From NCBI RefSeq assembly GCF_004364325.1, contig NZ_SOCP01000020.1, forward strand, positions 1 through 64,000: 64,000 bases of DNA, read 5' to 3'. This document shows, piece after piece, positions 52,579 through 63,307 of the stretch. The notes under the pieces were generated by a model. It was given only the letters and a program-made list of their open reading frames with translations, had not been told where the DNA came from and did no database searches. Source of the stretch: Actinophytocola oryzae (GTDB taxonomy: Bacteria; Actinomycetota; Actinomycetes; Mycobacteriales; Pseudonocardiaceae). Position numbers and translations under genes: made by a program. Positions within the stretch are counted from its first letter, which is position 1; every line of letters begins with the position of its first letter.

Positions 52579-54033
52579 CTACAGCTCCAAGCCCGTCAGC
52601 ACCATCACGCGTTCCTCGGTGAAGTCCGCCATCGCCGAGCGGAGGCCCTCGCGGCCGACGCCGGAGCCCTTCGAGCCGCCGTAGGGCATCTGGTCGGCGC
52701 GGAACGACGGCACGTCGCCCACGATCACGCCGCCCACGTCCAGCTCGGCGCGGGCGCGGAACGCCACCTGGACGTCACGCGTGAACACGCCGGCCTGCAG
52801 GCCGTAGTCCGAGTCGTTGACCTGCGCGAACGCCTCGTCCACGTCCGAGACCACCGAGATCGCCAGCACGGGCCCGAAGACCTCGTCACGCCACACCTTC
52901 GAGTCGAGCGGCACGTCCGAGAGGACCGTCGGCTCGACCGTCGCGCGGTCCCGCTTGCCGCCGGCCAGCAGTGACGCGCCCGAGGCCACCGCCTCCTCGA
53001 CCCACGCGACCACCCGCTCGGCCGCCGACTCGTCGACCAGCGGGCCCACTTCGACGTCGGGGTCGTGCGGGTCACCCGTCCTCAGCGCGCCGACCTTGTC
53101 GAGCAGCTTCGGCACGAACTCGTCCGCGACCGCGCGTTCGACGATCACCCGCTGCACGGCGATGCAGGACTGCCCGGCCTGGTAGTTGCCGAAGGTCGCG
53201 ATCCGCGAGGCCGCGAAGTCCAGGTCCGGCCAGTCCGCGCACACGACCGCCGCGCCGTTCCCACCCAGCTCGAGCACGACCTGCTTGCGTGGCGCGGCGT
53301 CCATCAGCGACCAGCCCACCGGGCCGGACCCGGTGAACGACACGATCGGCAGGCGCGGGTCACCCACCAGCGCGGCCGTCTCCTCGTTGCCGAGCACCAG
53401 CACGGAGATCGCGCCGGCAGGCAGGTCCGTCTCCGCGAACAGCTCGCCGAGCAGCAGCGCCGACAGCGGCGTGCGCGGCGCGGGCTTGACGATGATCGGC
53501 GCGCCGACCGCGACGGCGGGCGCGACCTTGTGCGCCACCAGGTTGAGTGGGAAGTTGAACGGCGCGATGCCCAGCACCGGCCCGCGCGGCACCCTGCGCG
53601 TCACGGCCATCCTGCCGACGCCGTTCGGGTCGGTGTCCAGCCGCTGCAGTTCGCCGGAGAAGCGCCGCGCCTCCTCGGCCGCGAACCGGAACGTCGACAC
53701 CGCGCGGCTGACCTCGACGGTCGCCCAACGGAGTGGTTTGCCGTTCTCCGCGGTGATCATCTCGGCGACCTCGTCCGCACGCTCGGCCAGCGAGCGGGAG
53801 ACGTGGTCGAGCGCCGCCGCACGCACGTGCGCGGGGGTGGTCCGCAACTCGTGTGCCACCTCGACCGCGGCCGTGACGGCGCGTTCCACCTGGTCGGCGT
53901 TCGGCACGCAGACCGTGGCGACCTCGTCGCCGTCGTAGGGGTGGTTGACGGGGAGGGTCTGGGCACTCTGCTCGGCGCGGCCCGCGATCCAGGCTGGCCG
54001 CGGCGTCGGCAGGTGTTCCTCGGACGCGTTCAT
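52579..54033 (-). CDS. NAD(P)-dependent aldehyde dehydrogenase
   Basis: A 484-residue ALDH of normal length. It has GIAPFNFPLNLVAHKVAPAVAVG, IVKPAPRTPLSALLLGELF, FTGSGPVGWSL, general base Glu255 in VLELGGNG and nucleophile Cys290 in AGQSCIAVQRV. EVFGPVLAISVVSDVDEAFAQVNDSDYGLQAGVFTRD follows. It abuts the FAD oxidase stop to stop with no gap and is divergent from guaA. The substrate is not readable. Confidence 0.9.
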   Translation of the reverse strand: MNASEEHLPTPRPAWIAGRAEQSAQTLPVNHPYDGDEVATVCVPNADQVERAVTAAVEVAHELRTTPAHVRAAALDHVSRSLAERADEVAEMITAENGKPLRWATVEVSRAVSTFRFAAEEARRFSGELQRLDTDPNGVGRMAVTRRVPRGPVLGIAPFNFPLNLVAHKVAPAVAVGAPIIVKPAPRTPLSALLLGELFAETDLPAGAISVLVLGNEETAALVGDPRLPIVSFTGSGPVGWSLMDAAPRKQVVLELGGNGAAVVCADWPDLDFAASRIATFGNYQAGQSCIAVQRVIVERAVADEFVPKLLDKVGALRTGDPHDPDVEVGPLVDESAAERVVAWVEEAVASGASLLAGGKRDRATVEPTVLSDVPLDSKVWRDEVFGPVLAISVVSDVDEAFAQVNDSDYGLQAGVFTRDVQVAFRARAELDVGGVIVGDVPSFRADQMPYGGSKGSGVGREGLRSAMADFTEERVMVLTGLEL

Positions 54034-54067
54034 GCCCCAACGTTAGTTCTGACCGCCGTGGGATGCT

Positions 54068-55627
<1,560 letters not shown>

Positions 55628-55630
55628 CCC

Positions 55631-55825
55631 CTACGGCAGGTGGGCAGCACGAAGTTGAAGCTGTTCGCCTGTTGACGTGCTGACCGCCGCCCGCCAGTCC
55701 GGCTGCTGGCCGCCCAGGACACCGGCGGTGTCGGCGGAGGCGGTGGAAACGGCAACAGCGCCGAGGCCGAGGGCCGCGACGCCAGCTGCCGCCGTGGTGA
55801 GGAACGAGCGTCTCGTGGTGGTCAT
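55631..55825 (-). CDS. Short Tat-signal peptide protein
   Basis: A 64-residue protein that is mainly a twin-arginine signal (MTTTRRSFLTTAAAGVAALGLGAVAVSTASA) with a mature part of about 33 residues. The stop lies 3 bases after the convergent guaA stop. It could be a small secreted peptide or the remnant of a longer exported protein. Confidence 0.5.
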   Translation of the reverse strand: MTTTRRSFLTTAAAGVAALGLGAVAVSTASADTAGVLGGQQPDWRAAVSTSTGEQLQLRAAHLP

Positions 55826-55862
55826 GGCACCAGGAGAGCAAATCGCCCCTCACACAATGCTG

Positions 55863-56060
55863 TCAGCGCTTTCGCAGTGAGGACCCCAGCAGGAGCATGC
55901 CCACCAGGAGCGCGCCGCCCGCCAGGAGCCAGGTCGGGTTGGGGATGCGGAACGCGCCGTCGGTGAGTACGTAGGCCGACACCAGGAGAGTGCCGATCCC
56001 CGCGATGAGCGTCAGGACGTCGGGGAACCGCTTGGTCTCGTTCTGCTCGCGGTCAGCCAC
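55863..56060 (-). CDS. Small membrane protein of the PspC group
   Basis: A 65-residue protein, using the GTG at 56058-56060, with two transmembrane segments (LTLIAGIGTLLVSAYVLTDGAF and WLLAGGALLVGMLLLGSSL) and a basic end. It overlaps the stop of the upstream PspC-domain gene by 8 bases, so it is co-translated with it. Confidence 0.65.
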   Translation of the reverse strand: MADREQNETKRFPDVLTLIAGIGTLLVSAYVLTDGAFRIPNPTWLLAGGALLVGMLLLGSSLRKR

Positions 56061-57402
56061 GGCGCACCTCCACGTTTCCCGCATCGGTCGAGACATGCAG
56101 GTTGATCGTCAGTCCACCGGGACCGCCGGGGTCGGTCGTCTGCGCGTGCTGGTCGATGCCGTCCTGCTGCTTGCCGAGGCAGTCGATGTTGCCAGCCCTG
56201 GCCTCGCACGTGAGCGTCACGTCGGCGCTCTCCGGCACGATCACCGTCACGTTGCCGATGTCCGTGTGGGCGTCGGTCGAGATCACGCCCGTCTCGGGCA
56301 GGCCGGTCAGGTCCAGCTCGACGTCGCCGATCGACCGCGCGTAGGAGTCCTGCACGGACGTGATCGTCACCGGCCGGACGTTCAGGTCGCCGAGGCCGTT
56401 GTAGCCCTCGGGGCTGATCGTGCTCATCGCCATCCCGGCCACCGAGAGCGGCACGGCCAGTGCGATCAGGCCGCGGCCCGCCCTGGCGAAGGCACCGGCC
56501 ACCAGGCCGAGCCCGACGATCGCCAGCACGATGCCGACCGCGTGCTGCGGGGTGATCCACCCCGACGCCCACGGCGCGTTCGCGGCGATCGCGAGGCCTG
56601 CGACGGCCAGCAGCACCAGGCCCAGCGTCGCCGTGCCGATCCTCGGCTTGCGCCGCTTCACGGGCGGTGCGGGCTCCTCCGGCTCCGGCACGGCGGGCTC
56701 CGGCAGGTCCCACGCGAACGGCGCGGCACCCAGCGGGTCCCATGACGGCGGGGAGGTCCTCGGCTCCGGCTCCGGCGCGTACGGCGGCGGCACGTCGGCG
56801 GGCCGTCCCACCGGCGGCTCCACGGGCATGGTGGCCGACGGGGTCGGCGCGGGCGTCGCCATGGGTGTCGTCAGCGGCATGGTCGGCATGGGCACGGGCG
56901 GCGGCTCCGGCGTCGGCGCGGCCGGACCGGACGTCATCGGCACCTGGTTCCCCCTCGCGTGGTGCAGCAGGTACACCAGCCCGCCGACCACCAGCAGGCT
57001 CATCCAGCTGGAGAACTCGCCGGTGAACGACCCGCTGAGGAACCACCCGGAGACCGGCACCGTGATGATGCCGAGCAGGATGGTGAACCCGGACGACGTC
57101 GAGCTGCGCCCCTTGCCGAACAGGGCCTCGATCGGCGACGCCTCGTCGTCCTGCTCCGGCAGGAACAGCCAGCCGAGCAGGTAGACGAGGACGCCGGCAC
57201 CCCCGTAGATGGCCGCGACCGCCAACCCGACCCGCACCAGCACCGGGTCGATCCGGTACCGGTTGGCGATGCCAGCCGCGACGCCCGCGATCTTGCGTCC
57301 CCGCCGCGGCCGGCGGGGACGCGTCGCCCAGAAGTCCTTGACCGTGTCCTCGATGCGTGTCGCACCAGACGGCCCCTGTGTCGCACTCACGGTGAGAAGC
57401 AT
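56053..57402 (-). CDS. PspC-domain membrane protein with a LiaF-like C-terminal domain
   Basis: A 449-residue protein. The PspC domain (RRPRRGRKIAGVAAGIANRYRIDPVLVRVGLAVAAIYGGAGVLVYLLGWLFLPEQDDE) is followed by a second hydrophobic pair, a Pro-rich linker of about 90 residues, further membrane helices (TATLGLVLLAVAGLAIAA and following) and an outer beta-rich domain with GDVELDLTGLPETGVISTDAHTDIGNVTVIVPESADVTLTCEARAGNIDCLG, like LiaF/DUF2154. It senses or responds to envelope stress in such systems. The start is uncertain (ATG 57402 or GTG 57390). It is divergent from the PspC-histidine kinase gene. Confidence 0.78.
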   Translation of the reverse strand: MLLTVSATQGPSGATRIEDTVKDFWATRPRRPRRGRKIAGVAAGIANRYRIDPVLVRVGLAVAAIYGGAGVLVYLLGWLFLPEQDDEASPIEALFGKGRSSTSSGFTILLGIITVPVSGWFLSGSFTGEFSSWMSLLVVGGLVYLLHHARGNQVPMTSGPAAPTPEPPPVPMPTMPLTTPMATPAPTPSATMPVEPPVGRPADVPPPYAPEPEPRTSPPSWDPLGAAPFAWDLPEPAVPEPEEPAPPVKRRKPRIGTATLGLVLLAVAGLAIAANAPWASGWITPQHAVGIVLAIVGLGLVAGAFARAGRGLIALAVPLSVAGMAMSTISPEGYNGLGDLNVRPVTITSVQDSYARSIGDVELDLTGLPETGVISTDAHTDIGNVTVIVPESADVTLTCEARAGNIDCLGKQQDGIDQHAQTTDPGGPGGLTINLHVSTDAGNVEVRRG

Positions 57403-57503
57403 GCGTCCACACCAGGGCTCGGCACATCCGGGAATCACCCTGACCCGCACGCTCCGGGTATTTCCCTGATGGGCGCGGACCCGGTAGATGTGACCATGTA
57501 CGA

Positions 57504-58814
57504 GTGAGCATTCCGGTCGACATACGAGAGCCGGTGGTGGACGCGGACCTGGAGCGAGTGGTGCGTGACCAGACCGACGACGACGTGAAGCTGCGTCGCC
57601 GGCGGTCCGGGCGTGCCGTCGCCGGGGTCGCGGGCGGCCTGTCCGACCACCTCGGCATGAGCGTGCTGTGGGTGCGGGTCGCCTTCGCGGTGCTCGCGGC
57701 CTTCGGCGGTGCCGGGGTGATGGCCTACGGCCTGCTGTGGGTGTTCGTCCCGCAGAACCGCAACGAGAGCAAGCCGACCGAGGTCTCCACCCGTGAGAAG
57801 CAGCAGGCCCGCGGCCTGCTCGCCATGGGTGTGGGCCTCGCGGTCGGCGTCGGCGCGCTGTCCGGGATGCTCAACGGCTGGGTCGCCGGCGGCATCGCGG
57901 TGACGCTGGTCGGCGCCGCGCTCGTCTGGCGGGAGGCCGACGAGCAGCAGCGCCAGCGCTGGAAGGGCTCCGGCGTCGTCGGCGCGGTCATCGGCCAGGG
58001 CGGTCGGTCGGCCGCGGTCCGCATCCTGACCGGCGCGGTGCTGGTCATCACGGGTATCGCGGTGTTCCTGGCCCGCAGCGTCGGGCTCGACCAGATGCAG
58101 TTCGCCCTGCTCGCGGTGATCGCGGCGCTCGGTGGCGTCGCCGTGCTGACCGTCCCGTTCTGGCTGCGGCTGGTCCGCGACCTCGGCGAGGAGCGCACGA
58201 AGCGCATCCGCACCGAGGAACGCGCCGAGATCGCCGCCCACCTGCACGACTCCGTGCTGCAGACGCTCGCGCTGATCCAGAAGCAGGCCGAGGCGCCACG
58301 TGAGGTGCTGCGGCTCGCGCGTGGCCAGGAGCGGCAGCTGCGTGGCTGGCTGTACGGGCCGTCCGGCTACGGCGGCGGGATCCGCGCGGCGGGTGAGGGC
58401 TCGCAGACCGGGCCCGAGGTGCTGTCCGAGGCCATCGCCCGCGCGTGCGGCGAGGTGGAGGACCAGTTCGCGATCAAGGTCCAGCACGTGGTGGTCGGGG
58501 ACTGCCCGCTGGACGAGAAGCTCACCGGGCTGGTCTACGCGGCCCGCGAGGCGACCGTGAACGCCGCCAAGCACGCGGAGGTCGGCGAGGTCAGCGTGTA
58601 CGCCGAGGTCGAGCCGGACTCGGTCGAGATCTTCGTGCGCGACCGGGGGAAGGGCTTCGACCCGTCGGCGGTCCCCGAGGACCGGCATGGCCTGGCGGAC
58701 TCCATCAGGGGGAGGATGGAGCGCAACGGCGGCGAGCTGCGCCTCCGTACCGCGCCCGGCGAGGGCACGGAGGTGCACCTTCGCATGCCGCGGCAGACCG
58801 TCGCGTCGAAGTAA
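57504..58814 (+). CDS. Sensor histidine kinase with an N-terminal PspC domain
   Basis: A 436-residue kinase. A PspC domain comes first (RRRRSGRAVAGVAGGLSDHLGMSVLWVRVAFAVLAAFGGAGVMAYGLLWVFVP), then about four further membrane helices, then a HisKA_3-type domain (ERAEIAAHLHDSVLQTLALIQKQAE with the phospho-His) and a HATPase (GLVYAAREATVNAAKHAEVGEVSVY, VRDRGKGFDPSA, GLADSIRGRMERNGGELRL). It phosphorylates the response regulator encoded 9 bases downstream and probably senses membrane or cell-wall stress together with the divergent PspC protein. Confidence 0.9.
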   Translation: MSIPVDIREPVVDADLERVVRDQTDDDVKLRRRRSGRAVAGVAGGLSDHLGMSVLWVRVAFAVLAAFGGAGVMAYGLLWVFVPQNRNESKPTEVSTREKQQARGLLAMGVGLAVGVGALSGMLNGWVAGGIAVTLVGAALVWREADEQQRQRWKGSGVVGAVIGQGGRSAAVRILTGAVLVITGIAVFLARSVGLDQMQFALLAVIAALGGVAVLTVPFWLRLVRDLGEERTKRIRTEERAEIAAHLHDSVLQTLALIQKQAEAPREVLRLARGQERQLRGWLYGPSGYGGGIRAAGEGSQTGPEVLSEAIARACGEVEDQFAIKVQHVVVGDCPLDEKLTGLVYAAREATVNAAKHAEVGEVSVYAEVEPDSVEIFVRDRGKGFDPSAVPEDRHGLADSIRGRMERNGGELRLRTAPGEGTEVHLRMPRQTVASK

Positions 58815-58823
58815 GGGGATCTG

Positions 58824-59483
58824 ATGGCCGAGAAGCCCGTGCGGGTGTTCCTGGTGGACGACCACGGCCTGTTCCGGGCCGGGGTGCGGGCGGAGCTGGA
58901 CTCCATCACCGACGAGGTCGAGGTGGTGGGTGAGGCGGGCACGGTCGGCGAGGCGGTCGTCGGCATCGGCCACAAGAAGCCGGACGTGGTGCTGCTGGAC
59001 GTCCACATGCCGGACGGCGGCGGCGCCGAGGTGCTGCGCCGGGCCAGGCCGGACAACCCGGAGGTCGTGTTCCTGGCCCTGTCGGTGTCCGACGCGGCCG
59101 AGGACGTCATCGCCGTCATCCGGGCGGGTGCCCGCGGCTACGTCACCAAGACGATCTCCAGCCACGAGCTGGTCCGCGCGGTGGTCCGGGTGTCCGAGGG
59201 GGACGCGGTCTTCTCGCCGAGGCTGGCGGGCTTCGTGCTGGACGCGTTCGCCGACCGGCCGGGCGCGGCGCCGATCTCGGACCCGGAACTGGACCTGCTG
59301 ACGCCCCGCGAGCGCGACGTGCTGCGTTTACTGGCCCGCGGCTACGCGTACAAGGAGATCGCGGCGGAGCTGTTCATCTCGGTGAAGACGGTCGAGACGC
59401 ACGTGTCGAGCGTCCTGCGCAAGACGCAGCTGTCCAACCGGTACGAACTGTCGCGTTGGGCTTCCGACCGTAGGCTGGTGTGA
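58824..59483 (+). CDS. NarL/LuxR-type response regulator
   Basis: A 219-residue regulator paired with the PspC-type kinase. The receiver has the acidic pair in FLVDDHGLFRAGVRAEL, phospho-Asp in VLLDVHMPDGGG and Lys in VTKTISS. The HTH reads LTPRERDVLRLLARGYAYKEIAAELFISVKTVETHVSSVLRKTQLSNRYELSRWA. One TTA Leu codon lies at 59328-59330 within the HTH, rare in such DNA, which could tie its expression to the tRNA-Leu(UAA) level. Confidence 0.92.
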   Translation: MAEKPVRVFLVDDHGLFRAGVRAELDSITDEVEVVGEAGTVGEAVVGIGHKKPDVVLLDVHMPDGGGAEVLRRARPDNPEVVFLALSVSDAAEDVIAVIRAGARGYVTKTISSHELVRAVVRVSEGDAVFSPRLAGFVLDAFADRPGAAPISDPELDLLTPRERDVLRLLARGYAYKEIAAELFISVKTVETHVSSVLRKTQLSNRYELSRWASDRRLV

Positions 59484-59527
59484 GGTTTGACCCTGACACC
59501 GTGTGAGGCCATAGACCTGGGCACGTC

Positions 59528-60334
59528 ATGTTCACCATCGGAGACTTCGCCAGACACGGCCGTGTGACGGTCCGCATGCTGCGGCACTACGACGGGATCG
59601 GCCTGCTGAGGCCGGCCCGTGTCGACCCGCACAGCGGCTACCGCGGCTACGACGCGGCCCAGCTGTCCCGCCTCAACCGCATCGTCGCCCTCAAGGACCT
59701 GGGCTTCACCCTGGACCAGGTGGCGGCGATCATCGACGACAAGGTCGGGATCGACGAGCTGCGCGGCATGCTGCGCCTGCGGCGGGCCGAGCTGGAGACC
59801 CAGCTGACCGTCGACCGCGCACGGCTGGCCGCCGTCGAGGCGAGGCTCCGGACGATAGAGACGGAGGGCGCCATGCCCACTGACGACGTGCAGGTCAAGA
59901 AGGTCGAACCGGTCCGCGTGGCCGAGCTGAGCGCGGTGGCCGCGGGCTTCGAGCCGAACGCCATCACCCCGGTGATCGGTCCGCTGTACGAAGAGCTGAT
60001 GAACCTGCTCACGGCGGCGGGCGTGAGTCCTGTCGGCCCGCCGATCGCGTACTACGAGGACGCACCAGGCGGCGGCGTCGTGGTCCACGCGACGTTCCCG
60101 GTCAACGTCGACGCCGTCGAGGGCACCCAGGTCGTCGACCTGCCGGGGTTCGAGCGTGCGGCCACGATCGTCCACCGCGGCGACATGGACAACGTGCTGT
60201 CGACGATCCAGACGCTGGCCACGTGGATCGACGAGAACGGCCACACCTCGGCGGGCTACAACCGCGAGGTTTACCTGGAGATCATGGGTGAGCGCGACAC
60301 GTGGGTCACCGAACTGCAGGAACCACTGAGGTAG
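59528..60334 (+). CDS. MerR-family regulator with a GyrI-like effector domain
   Basis: A 268-residue protein. The N-terminal HTH (MFTIGDFARHGRVTVRMLRHYDGIGLLRPARVDPHSGYRGYDAAQLSRLNRIVALKDLGFTLDQVAAII) is followed by a coiled-coil linker and a C-terminal effector domain of the GyrI/BmrR type (VKKVEPVRVAELSAVAAGFEPNAITPVIGPLYEELMNLL, then EIMGERDTWVTELQEPLR). Such regulators bind hydrophobic cations and activate exporters. It overlaps the convergent EamA transporter by 29 bases. Confidence 0.88.
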   Translation: MFTIGDFARHGRVTVRMLRHYDGIGLLRPARVDPHSGYRGYDAAQLSRLNRIVALKDLGFTLDQVAAIIDDKVGIDELRGMLRLRRAELETQLTVDRARLAAVEARLRTIETEGAMPTDDVQVKKVEPVRVAELSAVAAGFEPNAITPVIGPLYEELMNLLTAAGVSPVGPPIAYYEDAPGGGVVVHATFPVNVDAVEGTQVVDLPGFERAATIVHRGDMDNVLSTIQTLATWIDENGHTSAGYNREVYLEIMGERDTWVTELQEPLR

Positions 60335-61268
60335 CCGGGACAGCCGGCGGCTCGACGGGCCGCCGGCGCACCCTGGTCAACGCGACGCCGCCGAGCACGA
60401 CGACCATCCCGGCGACGACGTGCGGGCTGAGCGACTCGTCGAGGAACAGCGCCCCGAGCAGCACGGACACGACCGGCAGCAGGTACCCGACGGTCGCCGC
60501 GTTGGTCGGGCCCTCGTCGGTGATGATCCGGTAGTTGAGCGCGAAGGCGAACCCGGTGCCGAAGACGCCGAGGATGGTCACGGCGATCGCGGCACCCCAG
60601 TGCAGGTGGACGGCCGGGAACCCGGAGAACGGCAGCGTGACGGCCATCAGCGCGGCGGCGGCCGTGATCTGCGAGGCGGACAGCGCGATCGGCGCGACGC
60701 CGCGTCCGGAGATGAACCGGCCGATGTAGGCGAAGCTGACGGCGTAGCAGATCGCCGCGAACAGGATGGCCATGGCGTCCCAGCTGGCGAACGACACCTC
60801 CCACGGCGAGAAGATCAGCAGCGTCCCGACGAACCCGAGGACCAGCCCGGCGATCTTCGTGGTCGACAGTCCGCGCTCGGTCCGCAGCACGATCGCGATG
60901 AGCAGCACCCAGAGCGGCGTGGTGGCGTTGAGCACCCCGGCGACACCACTGTCCACAGTGCGCTCGCCGACGGCGAAGAGCGTGAAGGGGATCACGTTCC
61001 CGATGACTGCCGCGACCAGCATGTGTCCCCACAGCCTGCGGTCACGCGGCAGCCGGTTGCGTCCGGCGTAGCAGAGGACGACGAGGACGGCGGCCCCGAG
61101 GACGACACGGGCGAAGGTCATCTGTATGGGCGTGAAGCTCGCCAGCCCCAACTTGATCCAGAGGAAGCTGGATCCCCAGAACAGCGCCAACAGTCCCATG
61201 CGAACCAACGTCGCCCCACCACCACGGATCACGAACGCCACGCTGCCGCACGCCAAGCGGTAGGACAA
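60306..61268 (-). CDS. DMT-superfamily (EamA) transporter
   Basis: A 320-residue protein with about ten transmembrane helices in two EamA repeats, starting MGLLALFWGSSFLWIKLGLASFTPIQMTFARVVLGAAVLV and with ALSASQITAAAALMAVTL in the second. It exports metabolites or drugs; the neighbouring MerR suggests drug-responsive control. The start is uncertain: TTG 61268 is the longest and ATG 61199 the shortest plausible, both before the first helix. A DnaA-box pair lies upstream. Confidence 0.8.
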   Translation of the reverse strand: MSYRLACGSVAFVIRGGGATLVRMGLLALFWGSSFLWIKLGLASFTPIQMTFARVVLGAAVLVVLCYAGRNRLPRDRRLWGHMLVAAVIGNVIPFTLFAVGERTVDSGVAGVLNATTPLWVLLIAIVLRTERGLSTTKIAGLVLGFVGTLLIFSPWEVSFASWDAMAILFAAICYAVSFAYIGRFISGRGVAPIALSASQITAAAALMAVTLPFSGFPAVHLHWGAAIAVTILGVFGTGFAFALNYRIITDEGPTNAATVGYLLPVVSVLLGALFLDESLSPHVVAGMVVVLGGVALTRVRRRPVEPPAVPATSVVPAVR

Positions 61269-61327
61269 TCAAATAGTCCAACAGGGACGTGTTAGCAGAA
61301 CTGAACGGTCGGTGGCACCCCGGCGAG

Positions 61328-61355
61328 TTGTCCACAGGTGACCGAGTTGTCCACA
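61328..61355. promoter_or_regulatory. Pair of DnaA boxes upstream of the EamA gene
   Basis: TTGTCCACA at 61328-61336 and 61347-61355, 19 bases apart. The flanking GAG and GACCGA bases are also shared with the pair at 51036-51063 when that is read on the other strand. The first is 59 bases from the longest EamA start. Confidence 0.6.
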
Positions 61356-61394
61356 GTCAAGATCGACAACGCCGCCCCCGTCACCCCCCACCAC

Positions 61395-61528
61395 TAGGCT
61401 GGGACACGGGGGTGGGCCCGGCGACTGCGCGGAGGCAGAGCGGCACGGGGCGGCACGGTGGGTGGGCGCTGGGGGGCGCTGGGGGCAGGGGCGGGCGCAG
61501 GGGCGGGCGCGGAGCCGGGCGGCGGGAT
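61395..61528. other. G-rich intergenic stretch
   Basis: Part of the 400-base gap between the transporter and the first kinase. From about 61459 the plus strand has repeated runs of three to six G separated by short spacers, a pattern able to form G-quadruplexes. No gene is supported here. Confidence 0.45.
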
Positions 61529-61611
61529 GCACTGAAGGGCCCCTTCGTAACGCCCAGCGTAAGGAAGGCGTCCTTCGTAACGGCCAGCGTTAGGAAGGCG
61601 TCCTTCAGTGC
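61529..61611. repeat. Nested palindromic repeat, copy 2 (expanded)
   Basis: An 83-bp member of the family at 50908-50960. It begins GCACTGAAGG and ends CCTTCAGTGC but contains one more 30-bp unit (61534-61563, 61564-61593). Units carry GAAGG-N3-CCTTCGTAACG. It lies between the transporter and the kinase gene. Confidence 0.8.
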
Positions 61612-61668
61612 GGTTGACCGGCCGGGACCACCGAGGGGCGCCGGGTCGGGCGGGTCGGGCGGGCTGGG

Positions 61669-63294
61669 TCAGCCCAGCTTCTGGAAGTTGTCGATCATCA
61701 GTGCGCCGGGCTGGCCGACGATCATGAGCAGGTAACTCTCGTTCGAGGTCCGGTTGTCGGTGGTCACGAACTGCAGCGCGGTCGTGACCTGGTTCCCGGA
61801 CACGGTCGCCGACAGCACCTGGACCGACGCGATCCCGGCCCAGAACGACTGGTAGGCGTCCTGCCCACCGCCCGCCGCCTGGGCCGTCGGCGTCATCCGC
61901 TGCCACGCACCCTCGACGTTGCCCGGCAGCAGCCCGTAGTAGTCCCGGACGGTCTGCTCGTACTCGGCAGGCGTCGGCCCGGCGGGCGGCTTCTCGGTGG
62001 TGGTCGTCGTCGTGGTGGTCTCGGTCGTCGTGGTGGTCGTGGGTGCCGTCGACTTCGACGACGTGAGTGTCGTCGACGTCTTCGAGGACTGCGGTCCCTG
62101 CCCGGCGCTGTCGTCGGAGTCGTCGTTGGACAGCAGGCTCGCGACGAGGATCCCGATCAGCGCCGCCGCGACGATGGCCAGCACGGTCAGCACGATCGAC
62201 CGGACCCGGTCGTTCCTGGCCTTGTTGGCGCCAGGCCGAGACGACGGTTGCTGCGTCTGCAGCTGCTCGCGCACCGGCCCGCTGGGCGTCGGCTCGGAGA
62301 ACGGGTGCACGTCCAGCCGGGTGCCCTCCGGCGGCGACGGCGGTCCCTGCGGCGCGCCCCACCGCTGCTGCGGCTGCTGCTGTGGCGGCGGACCGGCGGG
62401 CCGCGACGGCAGCCGGTTCCCCGCGATGCGGTCGGTCGGCGCGCCCGCTGCGTTGAGCACCCCGGACGGCGTCCTGCCCTCGGCGACCGCCTGCAGGTTG
62501 TCCTTGGTGGTCGACAGCGACGGCCGCTCGCCGGGCTCCACCCGCAGCAGCTGCATCAGCAGCGCCGTGAGCGGTCCTGCCTGCCTCGGCGGCGTGATCT
62601 TGCCCGCGGCCACCGCGTACAGGAGCGCCAGCGTGTTCTCGCTCAGCCCGAACGGGGAGTGCCCCTCGATGGCCGTGTACAGCGTCGACCCGAGGGAGAA
62701 CACGTCCGCGGCGGGCTTGGGGTCCTCACCCTTGGCCACCTCGGGCGCCAGGTAGGCGGGCGTGCCTGCCAGCATGCCGGTCGCGGTGACCGTGACGTCG
62801 CCGGTCGCCCTGGAGATGCCGAAGTCGGTGATCTTGACGGTGCCGTCCTCGCCCAGCAGGACGTTGGCCGGCTTGATGTCGCGGTGCACGATCCCCGCGG
62901 CGTGCGCGGCGACCAGTGCCGCCGCTACCTGCGCGCCGATCCGTGCCGTCTCCGAGACGGGCAGCGTGCCCTGCTCGGACAGCACCGTCGCGAGGCTCTT
63001 GGACGGCAGGTACTCCATGATCAGCCACGGGTCGCCGTCGTGCTCCGCGACGTCGTACACCGTGATGGCGTTGGGATGCGTCAGACGTGCCGCGATCCGC
63101 CCTTCCCGCATACATCTTCGCCTGGCCTCTTCGGCCTGTGCCGCGGAAAGGCCCGGCTGTAACAGCAGCTGCTTGACGGCCACCGTGCGGTGCAGGCGCT
63201 CGTCGTGCGCCTGCCACACGATGCCCATCGCACCGCTGCCGATCTGCCGGCCCAGCCGGTAGCGCCCAGCGACGAGGGCACCCTCCGCCGTCAT
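61669..63294 (-). CDS. Membrane Ser/Thr protein kinase
   Basis: A 541-residue Hanks-type kinase with GGGGAA before the ATG. The kinase domain spans about 10-270: RLGRQIGSGAMGIVW, VAVKQLLL with the ATP Lys, HRDIKPANVLL and TDFGIS for catalysis and Mg, and GTPAYLAPEVAKG for the activation segment. Then come a Gln/Pro-rich linker, one transmembrane helix (VLTVLAIVAAALIGILVASLL), a Thr-rich spacer and a 90-residue outer domain (YEQTVRDYYGLLPGNVEGAWQRMTP). It has no PASTA repeats. It lies 13 bases downstream of a second kinase gene. Confidence 0.9.
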   Translation of the reverse strand: MTAEGALVAGRYRLGRQIGSGAMGIVWQAHDERLHRTVAVKQLLLQPGLSAAQAEEARRRCMREGRIAARLTHPNAITVYDVAEHDGDPWLIMEYLPSKSLATVLSEQGTLPVSETARIGAQVAAALVAAHAAGIVHRDIKPANVLLGEDGTVKITDFGISRATGDVTVTATGMLAGTPAYLAPEVAKGEDPKPAADVFSLGSTLYTAIEGHSPFGLSENTLALLYAVAAGKITPPRQAGPLTALLMQLLRVEPGERPSLSTTKDNLQAVAEGRTPSGVLNAAGAPTDRIAGNRLPSRPAGPPPQQQPQQRWGAPQGPPSPPEGTRLDVHPFSEPTPSGPVREQLQTQQPSSRPGANKARNDRVRSIVLTVLAIVAAALIGILVASLLSNDDSDDSAGQGPQSSKTSTTLTSSKSTAPTTTTTTETTTTTTTTEKPPAGPTPAEYEQTVRDYYGLLPGNVEGAWQRMTPTAQAAGGGQDAYQSFWAGIASVQVLSATVSGNQVTTALQFVTTDNRTSNESYLLMIVGQPGALMIDNFQKLG

Positions 63295-63307
63295 ATCAGG
63301 TTCCCCA